Positions 36,377 through 48,482 of a stretch of 64,000 nucleotides of DNA are shown one piece after another (the first letter of the stretch is position 1; the number at the start of each line of letters is the position of its first letter). Made by a program: the position numbers and the translations under genes. The DNA lies in contig JASBNA010000001.1 in the NCBI GenBank assembly GCA_038087015.1, forward strand, positions 1,116,001 to 1,180,000. The letters run 5' to 3'. The notes under the pieces were generated by a model. It did no database searches. It was given only the letters and a program-made list of their open reading frames with translations, and had not been told where the DNA came from. Origin of the DNA: Cerrena zonata (Eukaryota; Basidiomycota; Agaricomycetes; Polyporales; Cerrenaceae).

Positions 36377-38014
36377 ATGTCGAACAACCCCTCCTTCGTC
36401 CTCCTTGGAATTAACAATGTCAAGTATGAAGAAAGACCTATCCCCGAAAGTAAGTGTTCGCATGGCATAATATTCAAGTCTTTGCTCACCGATCCCCCAT
36501 CTAGTTTCCGATGATGAAGTACTTGTCACAGTAAAGAAGACTGGTCAGAATTTACTCGATTATTCCGTAATATTTCTTACTCATGCTACTGTATACAGGT
36601 ATTTGCGGCTCAGATGTATGGCTAAATGCTATTCACGACCGCCATCATGCTAAGACGAACTTTGTAGGTGCACTACATGGTAGCGGGACGTATCGGATCG
36701 TTCATTGTCGAAAACCCTATGGTAAGATATTTCCTCGATGGTGCCTGTGACCAAGAAAATAACTAGTGTTTTGCTCAGGTTCTTGGGCACGAATCTGCTG
36801 GCCTGGTCCACCAAGGTATGATCGGCATCATCGACGAGAATGCATCTCACTGAGACTTGTATTTCAAGTCGGAAAGAAGGTCAAGAACCTCAAGGTAGGC
36901 GATCGTGTTGCGATGGAGCCTGGCGCAACCTGTCGCATTTGCGAGGACTGCAAGAAGGGTCGATACGAGGTTAGCCATCCTCCGTCTAATCAGTAATCAT
37001 TCATGCTAAGAGAGGGTCCAGCTCTGCCCAGACATTATCTTTGCTGCCACACCACCTTATGACGGCACCCTTGCAAGATACTACCGCATTCCCGCCGACC
37101 TTTGCTATAAGCTTCCAGACCAGCTCACACTTGAGGATGGTGCAATGGTACGCAATAGATATTTTTAGTGCCAACCCCTGTTCTCTTATCAGGTTCTTGG
37201 TTAATGACAGATGGAGCCACTCTCAGTTGCTATTCATTCAGTAGCTAATACGGCAGGTCTTCGTGCCAACCAGACTGTTGTCGTTTTCGGTGCGGGTCCC
37301 GTCGGTCTTCTGTGCATGGCTGTTGCAAAAGCTCTCGGAGCGTCCCGTATCATTGCGGTTGATATCGTCCCCAGTCGTCTTGAATTTGCCAAGAACTTCG
37401 CTGCGACAGAGACATATGTTCCACCAGCGATGGAGCCTGGTGAAAGCAAGATTGCTTACTCGGAGAGAAACGCGAATTTAATGAAGGAGAAGCTAGGTAT
37501 TGAGGAGAGGGGAAAGAAATCTATTGATTTAGTTGTGGAAGCTAGTGGGGCTGAGGTGTCTATTCAAACCGGTATCTTCATTGCTCGAACTGGTGGAACC
37601 TTCGTCCAGGTATGCGACTTTCAGTTATCTGCATATACATACACATTAAATTTAACTTTCAATTTTACAGGTCGGTATGGGTGCGCCTGAGATCGTCATC
37701 CCAATTACCACCCTTCTTTGCAAAGAAATCAACTTCAAAGGCTCTTTCCGTTACGGCGTAAGTGTCCATCTCCCACCTTATATCTTGTATAACCTTGACC
37801 GTCTCGTCTCCTACAGCCCGGAGACTACGAGCTCGCTATTGCTCTCGTCTCGCAAGGCAAGATCGACCTCAAGCCCCTCGTCACACATCGGTACAAGTTC
37901 GAAAACGCTGTTGAAGCATTTGCAGCAACTAAGGCAGGAAAGAGCCCCGACGGAAAGCCCGTTATCAAGGCTGTCATCTCGGGTCCTGATGTCTCCCCTG
38001 ACGATCTCCTCTAA
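36377..38014 (+). CDS. XYL2: NAD-dependent xylitol/sorbitol dehydrogenase (zinc MDR family)
   Basis: Ten exons give 376 residues. Zinc-dependent medium-chain dehydrogenase features: catalytic zinc site in ICGSDVHYM and LGHESAG, structural-zinc cysteines in CRICEDCKKGRYELC, and the Rossmann motif VVVFGAGPVGLLCMAVAKAL ending in an acidic residue (IIAVDI) that favours NAD over NADP. MEPLSVAIHSVA is the usual MEPL zinc/proton-relay segment. The enzyme oxidises xylitol (or sorbitol, L-arabinitol) to the ketose in pentose catabolism; which polyol is preferred cannot be read. Exons: 36377-36449, 36505-36543, 36599-36615 (17 nt), 36668-36721, 36779-36815, 36869-36969, 37022-37147, 37211-37609, 37671-37757, 37817-38014. 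All phases close. Confidence 0.93.
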
Positions 38015-38401
38015 ATTTGAAACTTGACATGCATGCTATGGGGGTAACTTGATGCGCGGTATTGAGTCGGAATCGGGGACACTGTCGATAGAAAATCAAA
38101 AATGTATAGTATCATACCAATTCATGAGTTTGCTGTGGTGTTACGTTTTTCGTCAGAATATGTGCTTGAATTTGAAGTCGTGCTCTTCGATCGCGTTTGA
38201 TGGGACTCATTTGAGCGCGTTCTTCGATCGCGTCTCGCCTAAATCATAACCACCATCATCACTGCGAGCAACATTTGAACCTGGGGGTACTGACTGCTAT
38301 CTGTAAGTACGTCAATGAATAGCTTTGCCTGTATTGCTAATGCTATAGCATACAGTTAACATAGCCGAGGTTCACAGTTCTATACACTCCTGTAGAGAAC
38401 C
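38015..38401. other. Intergenic, dehydrogenase 3' side
   Basis: About 390 bp containing the dehydrogenase 3' end and the promoter of the uncharacterised gene. Nothing specific seen. Confidence 0.45.
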
Positions 38402-40138
38402 ATGCGTTTCAGCACAAGGAACACGTACTACCTCCGTATATCTGCTAATGCCATTCTCCCTCTCTATGTAAGTGTGCTCTTCTTCTGTACTTCACCTCAA
38501 ATTCCAGAGTTGATCCCGACCAGTGCTTTGCCCATAGCTGTACCTTGATGAGAAACATGTAGACTGGATGAATGAGAGAGTATTCCAACATGTCCTGGAA
38601 GACTTGCGTCTCAAGTATGATGACATGCTCTTTATGGTCGTATTTGGGCTGATTACAAAATGTCTACTTTCAGAATCCCAGAAAAACTAGCTTCCGAACC
38701 AGATAGTCACCACGGTCCTTTGAGCTCTTCTGGTGCAAAGAAGGGGTCTATGGATGTTCATCGTGGAGGTATGTCTCCGAATATAAGGCCTTCTTACAAA
38801 TTCATCGACCAACATACCTCTTTAGAAACATACCAGTTTGGGTATCTTTTACGACGGACTGATCCTCATGCAGTTCTCATCAAGGTACGTTTATCTCATG
38901 CGAAACACTGTGATGAGTCCTAATATTATGGACTAGACTCGGAACTTCGTCGCAGCACCTAAAACTACTGCACGGAATGCATTGTCTGCTCAGGGCTCCT
39001 GCTTCCAAGCAAACGAAACAACGAAAACGACCTGCCCCTGAAACAACGTTCTCGCAAACGAAAGGCAGATGTTGCATCACCACCAGTCAACAAAAAGAAG
39101 CGAAGGACTAAAGGTAAAGGGAAGGCACGAGCAACAGACGATGATGACGAAGAGGAGGAGGAAGTTATTGATATCAGCAGTGATGATGAAGATGGTGACG
39201 ATATCGAGATGGTCGAGGATCCTCCGAGCAATCCTGGTGGTCCTGTGAGACGGTCAGCTAGGAAGAGAGCCCAACCTCAAGGGAAGTTACATCGAAATTG
39301 ATGATGACGAGGGGCGAGATGAAGATGAAGTACAAGAACTTCCTGGTGATCCTGACGCTGATGCACCAGTACCAACCGGATCCAGTAGTATACCTACCAC
39401 CAACCAGGTACAAGATACGGAAACCCCAGCATTTGACGATACCGGGTTAGTTATGATGGACAATGCAGCCCCACACGAACATGACATGACCATTATCATC
39501 AAGTCCGAGGAGCAACCCGAAGAATCCTTCCTTCATGCCTCAACACCTCCAGCAACCATTCCTCGCGACGCAGATATGCCCCCCTCTCCAGGCGAACGTA
39601 CTCCCACTCCACCTCCTCGAATTGACTTGGGAGGCGACGAAGACGAGGAGGAGCAAAAACCTAAACCCATTCTCAAACTATCTTACGAGGGCTTCAACGT
39701 GAATGGCAAATGCCTTTGCGTTATTGTCGAACCATACCCTCCGCTCCCTGCTGTTCGACGTCAGGTATCACTAGTACCAATGGGAGTACGCGCTCCTAGA
39801 GCACCTAGTATCGCTCCCTGCAGACTTCGTGCCTTCTGGAGGTGCGGCTCAGAGAGCTCGTACACCCCTCTTTTTGCCCGGATACGACGACGAAAGGGAC
39901 AGAAGTGAAACGCCTGCACCGTTCGCTGGTCCACAAAGGAACCTCCCTCCCGTACCTTTATTCCTTGATGACCCTGAAGACAATGAAGACGATGATGACG
40001 GAATTAGGTGGAGGCATGTTCGCTCTTAGCCAGGTGTTACAGACAGTTGGAAATAACACTGCGTTATTGGCGGAAGACGAGGATGAAATGGATGGTGCGG
40101 TATTCTTTGGCGACGCAGATGAAGCTAGGGAATTATAA
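38402..40138 (+). CDS. Uncharacterised basidiomycete protein, disordered and nuclear-looking
   Basis: Five exons (38402-38467, 38538-38614, 38674-38768, 38826-38884, 38937-40138), about 497 residues if five one-base breaks are allowed for. The N-terminus is folded-looking: MRFSTRNTYYLRISANAIL, YLDEKHVDWMNERVFQHVLE and ETYQFGYLLRRTDPHAVLIK. The rest is low complexity: basic nuclear-localisation-like clusters (RSRKRKAD, NKKKRRTKGKGKAR), acidic runs (TDDDDEEEEEVIDISSDDED) and Pro-rich parts. A short conserved-looking core (KPILKLSYEGFNVNGKCLCV) and an end MFALSQVLQTVGNN ... GAVFFGDADEAREL lie downstream. I do not recognise a named family. Breaks fall near 38960, 39039, 39277, 39819 and 40006. 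With them the last exon's length (1,202 nt) fits exactly. Confidence 0.65.
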
Positions 40139-40212
40139 GAATATTATTAGAGTTTATCTACAGTGGAATGTAATTTTGATCAGAGCGGGGAATCACCGGA
40201 TAACAATATATT

Positions 40213-42784
40213 CTAAGCTCTACCAATCTCCCTCAGGATCTCCTGTTTCCTGGTGTTAGACACCAATCTGAAGCCTGCGTTCGCCATCTCGAAAATACCA
40301 TGACCACCAGAAATAGCACGTAACCTGTTGGAATAATCCAACATCCTGCTTAAAGGAGCTACAGCATGAATCGAACGTTTGTAGTTCGAGGATGCGTTTA
40401 CTTCGACATTCGCAGCAGAAGGTGACAGGAGTTCGGGGGGTACGTAGACACCGTCCTCAGAATACGGCATAGCATCTTCGTCCCCCTCTTGACCAGAAGC
40501 TCCAGCAGCAAGATCAAGAACTTCGCCGCCATGCTCAGTCAGGTCCTTGACGACTTTGCCGAGGGAGTCATCACCAACAGTAATCTTGAGTCGAATGTAC
40601 GGTTCCAGTACTGGTCCCATACCCGCGAGTTTCATCTGGTCACGGAGAAGTACGGTACTGGCTCCAGCCAAAACAGACGGCGGAGCCTCTGATGGGTATT
40701 GGTAACTGTTAACCTTGATGTGGACATGCGATAGTGGAAGGAATGTATGTGGAGAGTTCGAAAGAGCAGTGATAATTCCACGACCGATGTTTGCGAGTGG
40801 ACTTTGCTGTTGATTGTAGTAGGTATCGGGGAGGGGAAGAGGCTTGTCGTCTTCATCAACAACCACATTACCTTCCCATAAGGGATCGCCTTCCTCTTCA
40901 GGCATCAGAGGACGAATAGAGAAGTCCACCTCGACCTGAACCTGTTTTCCCGCAACTTGGCTTTCCCAAGAAACTGGTTTCGGTGTAATCTCGCCGGACC
41001 CAAGGGACTCGCGATAGCTCACTCGTCTCTTTCCAAATTCGAAACGGGCACCCCATTCTTCCTTGAGCCGACTTTCGACAATCTCCAAATGCAACGAGCC
41101 AAGACCATGCACTAACAACTGACCTTCCTGTACTTCTACACGTACTGAAGGATCTGTACGTGACAAAGCCTCGATGGCTTCCTGCACGGGTTGCAAGTCT
41201 GCATGGGTCTGAGGTAAAACAGAGGTGGACATGACCGCTGGTGGTGGAACGATATCTTGAAGCGAGGAATCAGCTTGTTGTTGATTGGCAACTAATGTGT
41301 CACCCGTTCGAGTAAACCGAAGTCCGAGAATTACACCTACGGAACCGAAAGATAGACTTTCGACTTCTTCGGTTTCGTTTGCGTAAAGCAGGAGTAATTT
41401 GGATATACGTTCTTTCTGGTTGCGAGTAGCATTATAGACCACTGTTTGCCGCTTGAGTGTACCTGAGGAGATAATGCGAAGTCTCGAGTTAGGATATGAG
41501 GATATCAACAAGATACGAAGAATGCTAGCCTGAATAAATGCGAACGAAAGTCATCCACCCCTTTCGTTTATCCCAGCTAACCTTCCAAGCCAACATACGT
41601 AGTGGTGTATTGTGAACGGGCACTTTATCCACGACATCCACAGGGCTGGGAAGTAGAGTACCAACGTAATTCATGAGCAGTTCAGTTCCGATATGCTTGA
41701 AAGCAGAACCACATAAGACTGGCAGTATATCGTTACGTAGGGTCGCCTGGCGTAAATGCGGCATAATCTCAGAAGCTGGTACGCTGAGGTACGCGGAAGG
41801 TGTTGAAGGCAAGTTGAGGAGGGTCTCCATAAGATCTTCTGAGAACATAGACAGGTTCTCAAGAAGTGTAGTCCGAGCTGGACGAGGTGAGGAAGAATAG
41901 GATGGTCCGCCTGGAAAAAGCTTAGTGCTAGCAATGTGCTCCGCTTTCGTAGGTAATTTGTGCTTGGTGAACGCTCCTGACTCGTCCCATTTCCAGACTT
42001 CCCAGTTAACCAAATCTACAAGACCTTGGATACCTGGTTCGCCTCGTGTATAGTCTTGCGATTCGAACGATGCGATAGGTAACGTCAAAGCCATAGGTTT
42101 GGAATGAAGTCGATGTGATAATAATGAAAGTAGTGAGGATCGGAAGGATGCACCCGGACGATCGAGTTTGTTCAAGAACATTATCCTTGAACGTACACCA
42201 TACCTTGAAACAGAGAAATGATATTCAGTTCATGTCATACACAGAATACCAGATCCCTCACCTATGCTCACCTATCCAACTGACGCCAAACACCTTTAGT
42301 CTGAGCTTCGACCCCTTCAACAGAGTCAATCAAAACAACCGCTCCGTCTATCACTCGACTAGCACCTTCCACTTCCATACCAAAGTCGGCGTGACCGGGA
42401 GTATCAATGAGATTGAAAGTCCATTGTTTCCATTTTACCGGAATACTGGCAGACTGAATCGTGATTCCTCGTTCACGTTCAGCCTGGAAGGAAGTCTGTA
42501 GTTGTACTACCCGTGTCAACCGTTCCTGCACTTGAGAGGTAAGACGATTTGAGAAGAATCGATTCTGTGAGTGTCGTCTTTCCAGAATCTATATGTACGA
42601 ACGAAGAACGGCCATATATTAAGAGACCCCAATTTAAAGTAATCCATGTGATGATGTACTGACCAATATGGGCTACCAGAGCCATATTCCGCAATGCGGC
42701 GGGACCAGCATCATGGGAAGTTGCCGTAGCAAAGCCTCGTATATTCCTGCGAATAGAGCATCGTAGACGAGCTCTGAAGAGCAT
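40213..42784 (-). CDS. MEF2: Mitochondrial elongation factor G2 (ribosome-recycling EF-G)
   Basis: Four exons (42664-42784, 42272-42588, 41530-42203, 40213-41462) encode about 786 residues. An Arg-rich presequence precedes the GTPase domain: P-loop [13 protein letters not shown], switch [21 protein letters not shown], and [12 protein letters not shown]. Domain II, IV and V blocks follow, including [27 protein letters not shown] and the end [22 protein letters not shown]2 works with the recycling factor to split mitoribosomes after termination rather than in translocation; MEF1 is the alternative, but the domain IV sequence fits MEF2/GFM2. Exon 2 is one base too long: in [16 protein letters not shown] an extra T near 42488 breaks the frame. 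The third intron (41463-41529) starts with GC, not GT. Confidence 0.9.
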
Positions 42785-42997
42785 AAAACCCGAAGTCGAA
42801 AGGGATTTGAGGTCGTGAAGAAAGTAGTATCGAGAAACACAGAGTGGCAGACGCCGTGTCGATCCGAAAGCCAACACACGCAAACAAGAGGACGCCCATT
42901 GTTATTGTCATTGTGTCTGTACACTCGCCATGTCTCAATCCTTCCCTCGCTCCGAAATCTTTCTACCCTCTCTACCATCCTCATAACCATTGTAGAG
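42785..42997. promoter_or_regulatory. Short bidirectional promoter, MEF2 / STE14
   Basis: Only 213 bp separate the two divergent start codons, so core promoters and leaders of both genes must share it. No TATA box is evident. Confidence 0.5.
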
Positions 42998-44113
42998 ATG
43001 GCTACACCATCAACACCATCTAGTTCAACACCTCCAAACAGCAACGGGAATGGAACTCCAATTCAAGTCGACCGTTCTAGCATACGTGCCGAAGTAACAG
43101 GTCCTGACTTACCTTCCCTGCCTGCAAAGACGGGTCCATTGGAGATGAAACCTGTGTCAGGGGGTGTCGTACACTCCAGTCGAATCCCCAACTCGCCACT
43201 TTCGGTGGCTGCTGTTTCATTTATCCTCGGAACGGTCTTCTCATTCGGCCTCGTTCTATGCTTCTTCGGTGGCTCATGGGGGTTCTGGTGGTCACAATAT
43301 CAATTGGGAATATATATCTCGTCGTGGGCTGCCTTCCATTGGGGGGAGTTTGCTGTCACAGCCGGATGGAATCGAGAGAAAGTTAGCGTGGATTGTGAGT
43401 TTCTTCTTAGTCTCTCTGTGGGTCTAGATATTTATGAATCGGTATAATTGAAGCATTTCTGTTGGAGAATGGATCGATGTACCATCTCGCGCATACATCT
43501 GCCCTGTTAGAATACCTAATTACACTTTACTTCAAACCAAGCCTGAAGTCTTTCCCTTACGTCTCTGCTGTCGGTCAGTTCTTCCATTCCTCTTACTTTT
43601 ACACGCGTTTCAAATATTAATCTAACCGTTCTATCTTTAAAACAGGGCTCATTATACTCATTCTTGGACAAATAATTCGTTCTACTGCTATGATACACGC
43701 TGCAACAAGCTTCTCACACCAAGTTGCGTTCAAGAAGTTGGAATCGCATACTTTGGTTACCTCCGGAATCTATGCGTATGTCTGACATTATGATGATCTT
43801 CAATACTTCCTGGCTGACATTTGTTTTGACACATATCAGATGGTTCCGCCACCCCTCGTATGCCGGATTTTTCTATTGGGCCCTTGGAACCCAACTACTG
43901 TTGCAGAACACCGCAAACTTTGTCTTCTTTTCTATCGTTCTCTGGAGGTTTTTCTATCACAGAATCAGACGTACGTTATTTTTGTTTTCATCGCTTTGCG
44001 CGTAACTAATAAAATGGTGCACAGCGGAAGAGGGCGCACTTATCAACTTTTTCGGGCAATCGTACGTCGACTATAGGAAGCGAGTGGGAACGAAGATCCC
44101 ATTCATTCCATAG
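42998..44113 (+). CDS. STE14: Protein-S-isoprenylcysteine O-methyltransferase
   Basis: Five exons (42998-43394, 43454-43573, 43646-43775, 43840-43970, 44025-44113) encode 288 residues. A Ser/Pro/Thr-rich N-terminus precedes several hydrophobic helices. The catalytic C-terminal part is typical ICMT: SHQVAFKKLESHTLVTSGIY, WFRHPSYAGFFYWALGTQ, and EEGALINFFGQSYVDYRKRV with the conserved Glu pair. The ER enzyme methylates the prenylated C-terminal cysteine of CaaX proteins such as Ras and mating-pheromone precursors, using S-adenosylmethionine. All phases close and the end IPFIP is usual. Confidence 0.95.
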
Positions 44114-44340
44114 GCTGTTCCGTTATTTCGCATTTTTACCATTGGACCATGGATTGTATCTGTAGCACGGTTCGAATACATTTCCTAAATTGCTGCCTTT
44201 ATGTCACACTGCAACCACAGGAAAAAAGGCGTGATGCGAGATCATATTGTAGGTCATAGCAGTGGAAAACATACAACATGCGGAGTTTTTGGAAAGCGAG
44301 AACGATCCGATCACCTAATATAAAATGCAAAACCAACCGT

Positions 44341-45072
44341 CTACTCCGAGTCGATGGTGCCCTTGTCGGAGACGTAGATACCGTCCAAGAATTTACGGAT
44401 ATCCTTGTTCCGTACTCTGCACAAACCTTGGATGGAGGCAGCTGGAAGAGTGTTAGATACATCGTACGTGGGGTTGTCAAATCGAAATGCTCACCAGATT
44501 GCGAGACGTTTTGAATGTCGGTACCCTCGAGGATAAGCTCATCCTTCTGGTTCTTTGATTCGCTGACGGTGACACCCTCAAGCATGTCAACGTGACGGAC
44601 GATCTGAGTGAAAAATGTAAGAGCACGTTGCGGGTACGGTTGTAAAAGTCGTACCTTCTCGCCCAAGAAATTTCGGATTTCGAGCTTGGCACCGCTCTCC
44701 TGGATGATACAGTTGATGGGGAAATGGGCGTAGACCGCACGCATCTTGTATTGGAATCCCTGCAGAGCAAAAGTTCAATTTCCGGGATAGATTTTGAGAA
44801 TCGGCCAGTCGAACCTTAGTGACACCAGTGATCATGTTGACAATCAAACTCTTGATCGTCCTGAGGCAGGCGACGTGCTTGCGGCCACCTTGCCAGACAG
44901 CGAGGGTAACCTTGTTGGTCTTGCCCTTGAGGAGCCGGATGTCCATGTCGATGTGACGGACATTCTTTGAGAGGGTGCCCCGAGGACCCTTGACGGTAAT
45001 AAGACGGGACTTGATGTTAACTTCAACACCAGCTGGAATGTCGAGCTCTTCGGTCTTGAGGACGTCCCGCAT
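44341..45072 (-). CDS. RPL9: 60S ribosomal protein uL6 (L9)
   Basis: Four exons (44815-45072, 44655-44759, 44495-44603, 44341-44441) encode 190 residues, the usual size. The sequence is clear throughout: [76 protein letters not shown] and the end [25 protein letters not shown] acceptor directly precedes the ATG, so the leader is probably spliced. Phases close without correction. Confidence 0.97.
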
Positions 45073-45662
45073 CTGGAAGAACAGAGGGAGTCAGTGTTCT
45101 GGCTAGAGGTACATCCGAGCACAAGTCAAGCCATCCAGCGTGTACGGACAGCATTTCTCGCTGTATTTGTTCGCAAGTCCGTCTGGCAAGGCTCCTGGAA
45201 GGTGATGACGGCCTAGCAGTATACACACCTTTGTTTCGTAGGTCTTGAGGAGGCCGGGGAGGAGGTGAGCTTTCGAGTATGCCGAGGCGAATGTGGTGGG
45301 GACCGCCTGCCTTCCTATTCCGGCAGGCCAGCGGTCGGCGAACTGGGGCCGAGTCTGGCGCAGCTTGCATGTGGCGATCGGGAGTGGCCGAGTCGGAGAG
45401 TGAAAAGCCCGAGCGCAATGTGGCAGGCTCTTGACCCTCCAGCGGCCGACTCGTCCCTCTCTCACAACTTGATCACCAACCATCACCAAACTCTTCCCCG
45501 TGCGTTCCCCCCGGTCGCCCCCCGTGTCGAATTGTATACGGCTAGACAGCCATTGAGAAATAGCGTTGCAGAGACCAGAATCCCCCTTTTCTTTATCACT
45601 AGTATCGCCTGCTGTCAATAGTACTTTGCTCTGAGCTCGAGATACATAAGTGGTTGTGTAGG
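45073..45662. promoter_or_regulatory. Divergent promoter, uL6 / PCF11
   Basis: 590 bp between divergent genes. It should hold the uL6 leader intron (acceptor abutting the ATG) and both promoters. Long open frames here on the minus strand (45103-45777) are G+C-rich, overlap PCF11 and resemble nothing, so they are not called. Confidence 0.5.
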
Positions 45663-47898
45663 ATGGCGTTGTATCCTCAGAGTCAGGTTTATGCCCAACC
45701 TCAGTATCCCACAGGCTATCCTCAGCAGCCCATACCTCCTCCAGCTCCCAATCATTTTTATCCCCCAACGCAACCACAATCGCAGCCTTTTTTCCATGTC
45801 GACCCTGACACTTTTCGTCGGGATTACATGAACCGACTTGCAGAACTAACTGTAAACTCTAGGCCAATCATACATAACCTTTCCATCATTGCTCAGGAAA
45901 GTAAACGGTATGCGCAGATTGTTGCTCAGTGCATAGAGTCCCATATCCGAAGGGTCCCGAATTGGATGAAGTTGCCGGCCTTTTACTTACTTGACTCCAT
46001 ATCGAAGAACGTTTTCGACCCCTATGCCCGACAGTTCACCCCCCTGGTTGTAAGACTCTTTCTTGACACTTACGAAGGTGTCGACCAGGCTACTCGCAGC
46101 AAGATGGAAGAAATGCTTCTGACCTGGCGCACCGGTTCACCTGACAATCGTGAACTGTTCGGCGTCGTTTCCCAGCTCGCTATCGAGCGTCAAATCTGGG
46201 GGAGTGGTTCCCAATCCGGTGCTGTGCGTCGAGCAATCTCTTACTCGTCGAACCGCCCTAACTTGTCCTCGCAGTCGTCGTTGAAACAAAATGGACAGTC
46301 AGGTGTCTCACAAGCTCAAGTTGTTAGTGAGCTCGATTTTGTTCTTGGTCAGAAGGAGCGCGCTCTGCAAAGTAATCCCTACGACAAGGTCTCGCAACAA
46401 CATGTTGCTATTCTCCATCAGGTATGTGACTTGTGTCCTATTGTTATGCAAGGTCTCGTTACTAACGCTTTGTTGTCTTCGTAGTTGCGATCGTTGGTCC
46501 AAGCTGGCGTCTCTCAATCAGAACTTGGCGCGATTCTCAATCAGCTCCGTACGTTAGCTCCTGCTCCTACACCAGCTCCAGCAAGAATGCCTCCACCATC
46601 AGTTGCTCTCCCTCCAGCACGTTACCCTCCTCCTCAACATCTCCCTCCCCCTTCCGCCCTTGCCTCTACGCCCTCTGTACCCTCATACCCCGTACCTGCA
46701 TTTAGTCAGCCTAAGGTTGAGCCTACTGCTGCTAACCTTGCGAGCTCATCGTCGGCACCACCGGTCCCCGTTCCAAATATATCTAACTTGTTCAATGCGT
46801 TGATGAAAGCAGGTGTAGTATCTGCGAATGCCACTCCAACTGGGGCTGGTCAGACTGCTAAAGATCAGACACCACCACCCGCTGACTCTCCTAAAGATGC
46901 ATTGCGTGAGTATCGTAAGGCAATCGTGTCCGCAAGAATCCGCCTCGGTAGTTCGGATATCATGAGGTACGTCCCCACGCGTGTTTCTGAAGCTCCTGAT
47001 TGCGTTTATCTAACGCATCTATTCGATCTCAGACAACGTCCCCCTATCGTCCGATTCCTGTATGATACGGCTCCAAGCCAATGCAAGCAGTGTGGCATTC
47101 GCTTCTCTGATTCATCGTCCGGAAAGAAGCGCATGGAAGATCACCTAGATATGCACTTCCGTCAAAACCGTAAGAGTACCCAAAGCAGCGGTCGTGGACA
47201 TTGCCGAAGTTTGTTCGTGAATGTAGAGGTATGTGAATTTGTCTTCATCTTTGTCTAGCCCGGGAGCTAACTATTCCTTATTTGTACAGGACTGGATATC
47301 TTACGGATCTTCTGATGCAAAAGGCAAGGGTCGTGCGGATGGTCTGGTGAATGCTAAGGCCATGGCTGCTGCTGAAGCAGCGAAGGCGGATGCTGATCTT
47401 AGGGCCATGTACGTAGTCGTGCCGCCTGGAGATGAGGCCCAATCTATGTCTTGTCCGATTTGTAAGGAGTCTCTGAAAGCCGAGTTCCTCGAAGATGATG
47501 AAGAGTGGGTATGGAGAAATGCCATCATCAAAGATGACAAGGTATGTCTTACTCGTATTTCTTGGATCATGTTACTAGCCTGTATGTTGTGACGTTGATT
47601 GCTGACTATTTCATTTTTCGTGTATTAACAGGTGTTCCATGCGACGTGCCATGCGGAAGCGTCAGCCTCGAAGTCAAGTCTTGCCGCGAGGTTACGCAAT
47701 GAAGTGTCAAGCCGGAGTCGAAGTCGGTCACAAACCCCTGAGGCCCAAATGAAGGATGTCTCACATCGGAAGTCCGAGTCACCAACACCGAAGTTGGCTG
47801 GTAACAAACGGAAAGCGGAGGACGATGGTCATATCTTCCACGGTACGAAACAGGAAGAAGGTACACCACCGATGAAAAAGCTGGCTTTGACGGCGTAA
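45663..47898 (+). CDS. PCF11: PCF11, mRNA 3'-end cleavage and termination factor
   Basis: Five exons (45663-46421, 46485-46966, 47033-47228, 47290-47541, 47632-47898) give about 651 residues. The CTD-interacting domain occupies residues ~50-190: FRRDYMNRLAELTVNSRPII, LPAFYLLDSISKNVFDPYAR and QATRSKMEEMLLTWR. A Pro/Ala-rich linker follows. Then come a zinc finger (CKQCGIRFSDSSSGKKRMED, with an HLDMHF His pair), the DWISY segment and a second knuckle CPICKE ... VFHATCH, as in yeast Pcf11. The protein bridges the RNA polymerase II CTD to cleavage factor IA and drives termination. The 66-nt intron 46967-47032 has clean GT-AG borders but is a multiple of three with no stop; splicing gives DIMRQRPPIV. 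Confidence 0.93.
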
Positions 47899-48482
47899 CG
47901 CGTTTGCATATCACTTCCGATCATACTTCGTTCTTCGCGCGTTGGATGTTGATAATCCTTCATTGTTGATGTTGAGGGGTCTGCTTTGCATAACTTTTTC
48001 GTTTGTTACTGATGAGCATTCACGACCTTGCCATAGAGACTTCTACATTGCGGACAAACTTGCATATTTCTCCGTTTTTCTTTTCATTTTTTATATCTCA
48101 TCCTCATTCTGTAATTCCTTACACTCGCACACTTACACTTACACACTTCACATATCTTATAAACGTATCATATTCTGGCTCGAATATCCCTCTGTGTGAT
48201 GTGTGATTCATGAGTGTTCTGAACTGTACGTAGTTTGTTAAAATGCGATTATCGATAAATTGAGACGTCATTCTTGTCGGGTATGTGCTGATCATCGGCG
48301 AGGTTTCCTTGAGTTCGTCTCTCTCCCCTAAACCACGTCCTTCCTCTCCTCTCTCGACCTACCACTTAACACGCCCACTTCATCTCCCAACCTACACCCT
48401 CATACAAACATCAAAACATCAAAATTGATCGTGAGTACTCCAATATATGTCCGTTGCTAACTATAATTCGCAGTTTGGGCCC
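47899..48482. other. Intergenic, PCF11 3' side / SWT1 leader
   Basis: About 580 bp. Near the end a 43-nt intron can be drawn in the SWT1 leader, with donor GTGAGT (48431), branch-like GCTAAC and acceptor CGCAG (48473), placing the ATG at 48483 in the next exon. Confidence 0.5.

Noticed and set aside
45103..45777. 224-codon minus-strand frame between uL6 and PCF11
   Set aside because: It overlaps the PCF11 start and the uL6 leader and shows no protein-like conservation.
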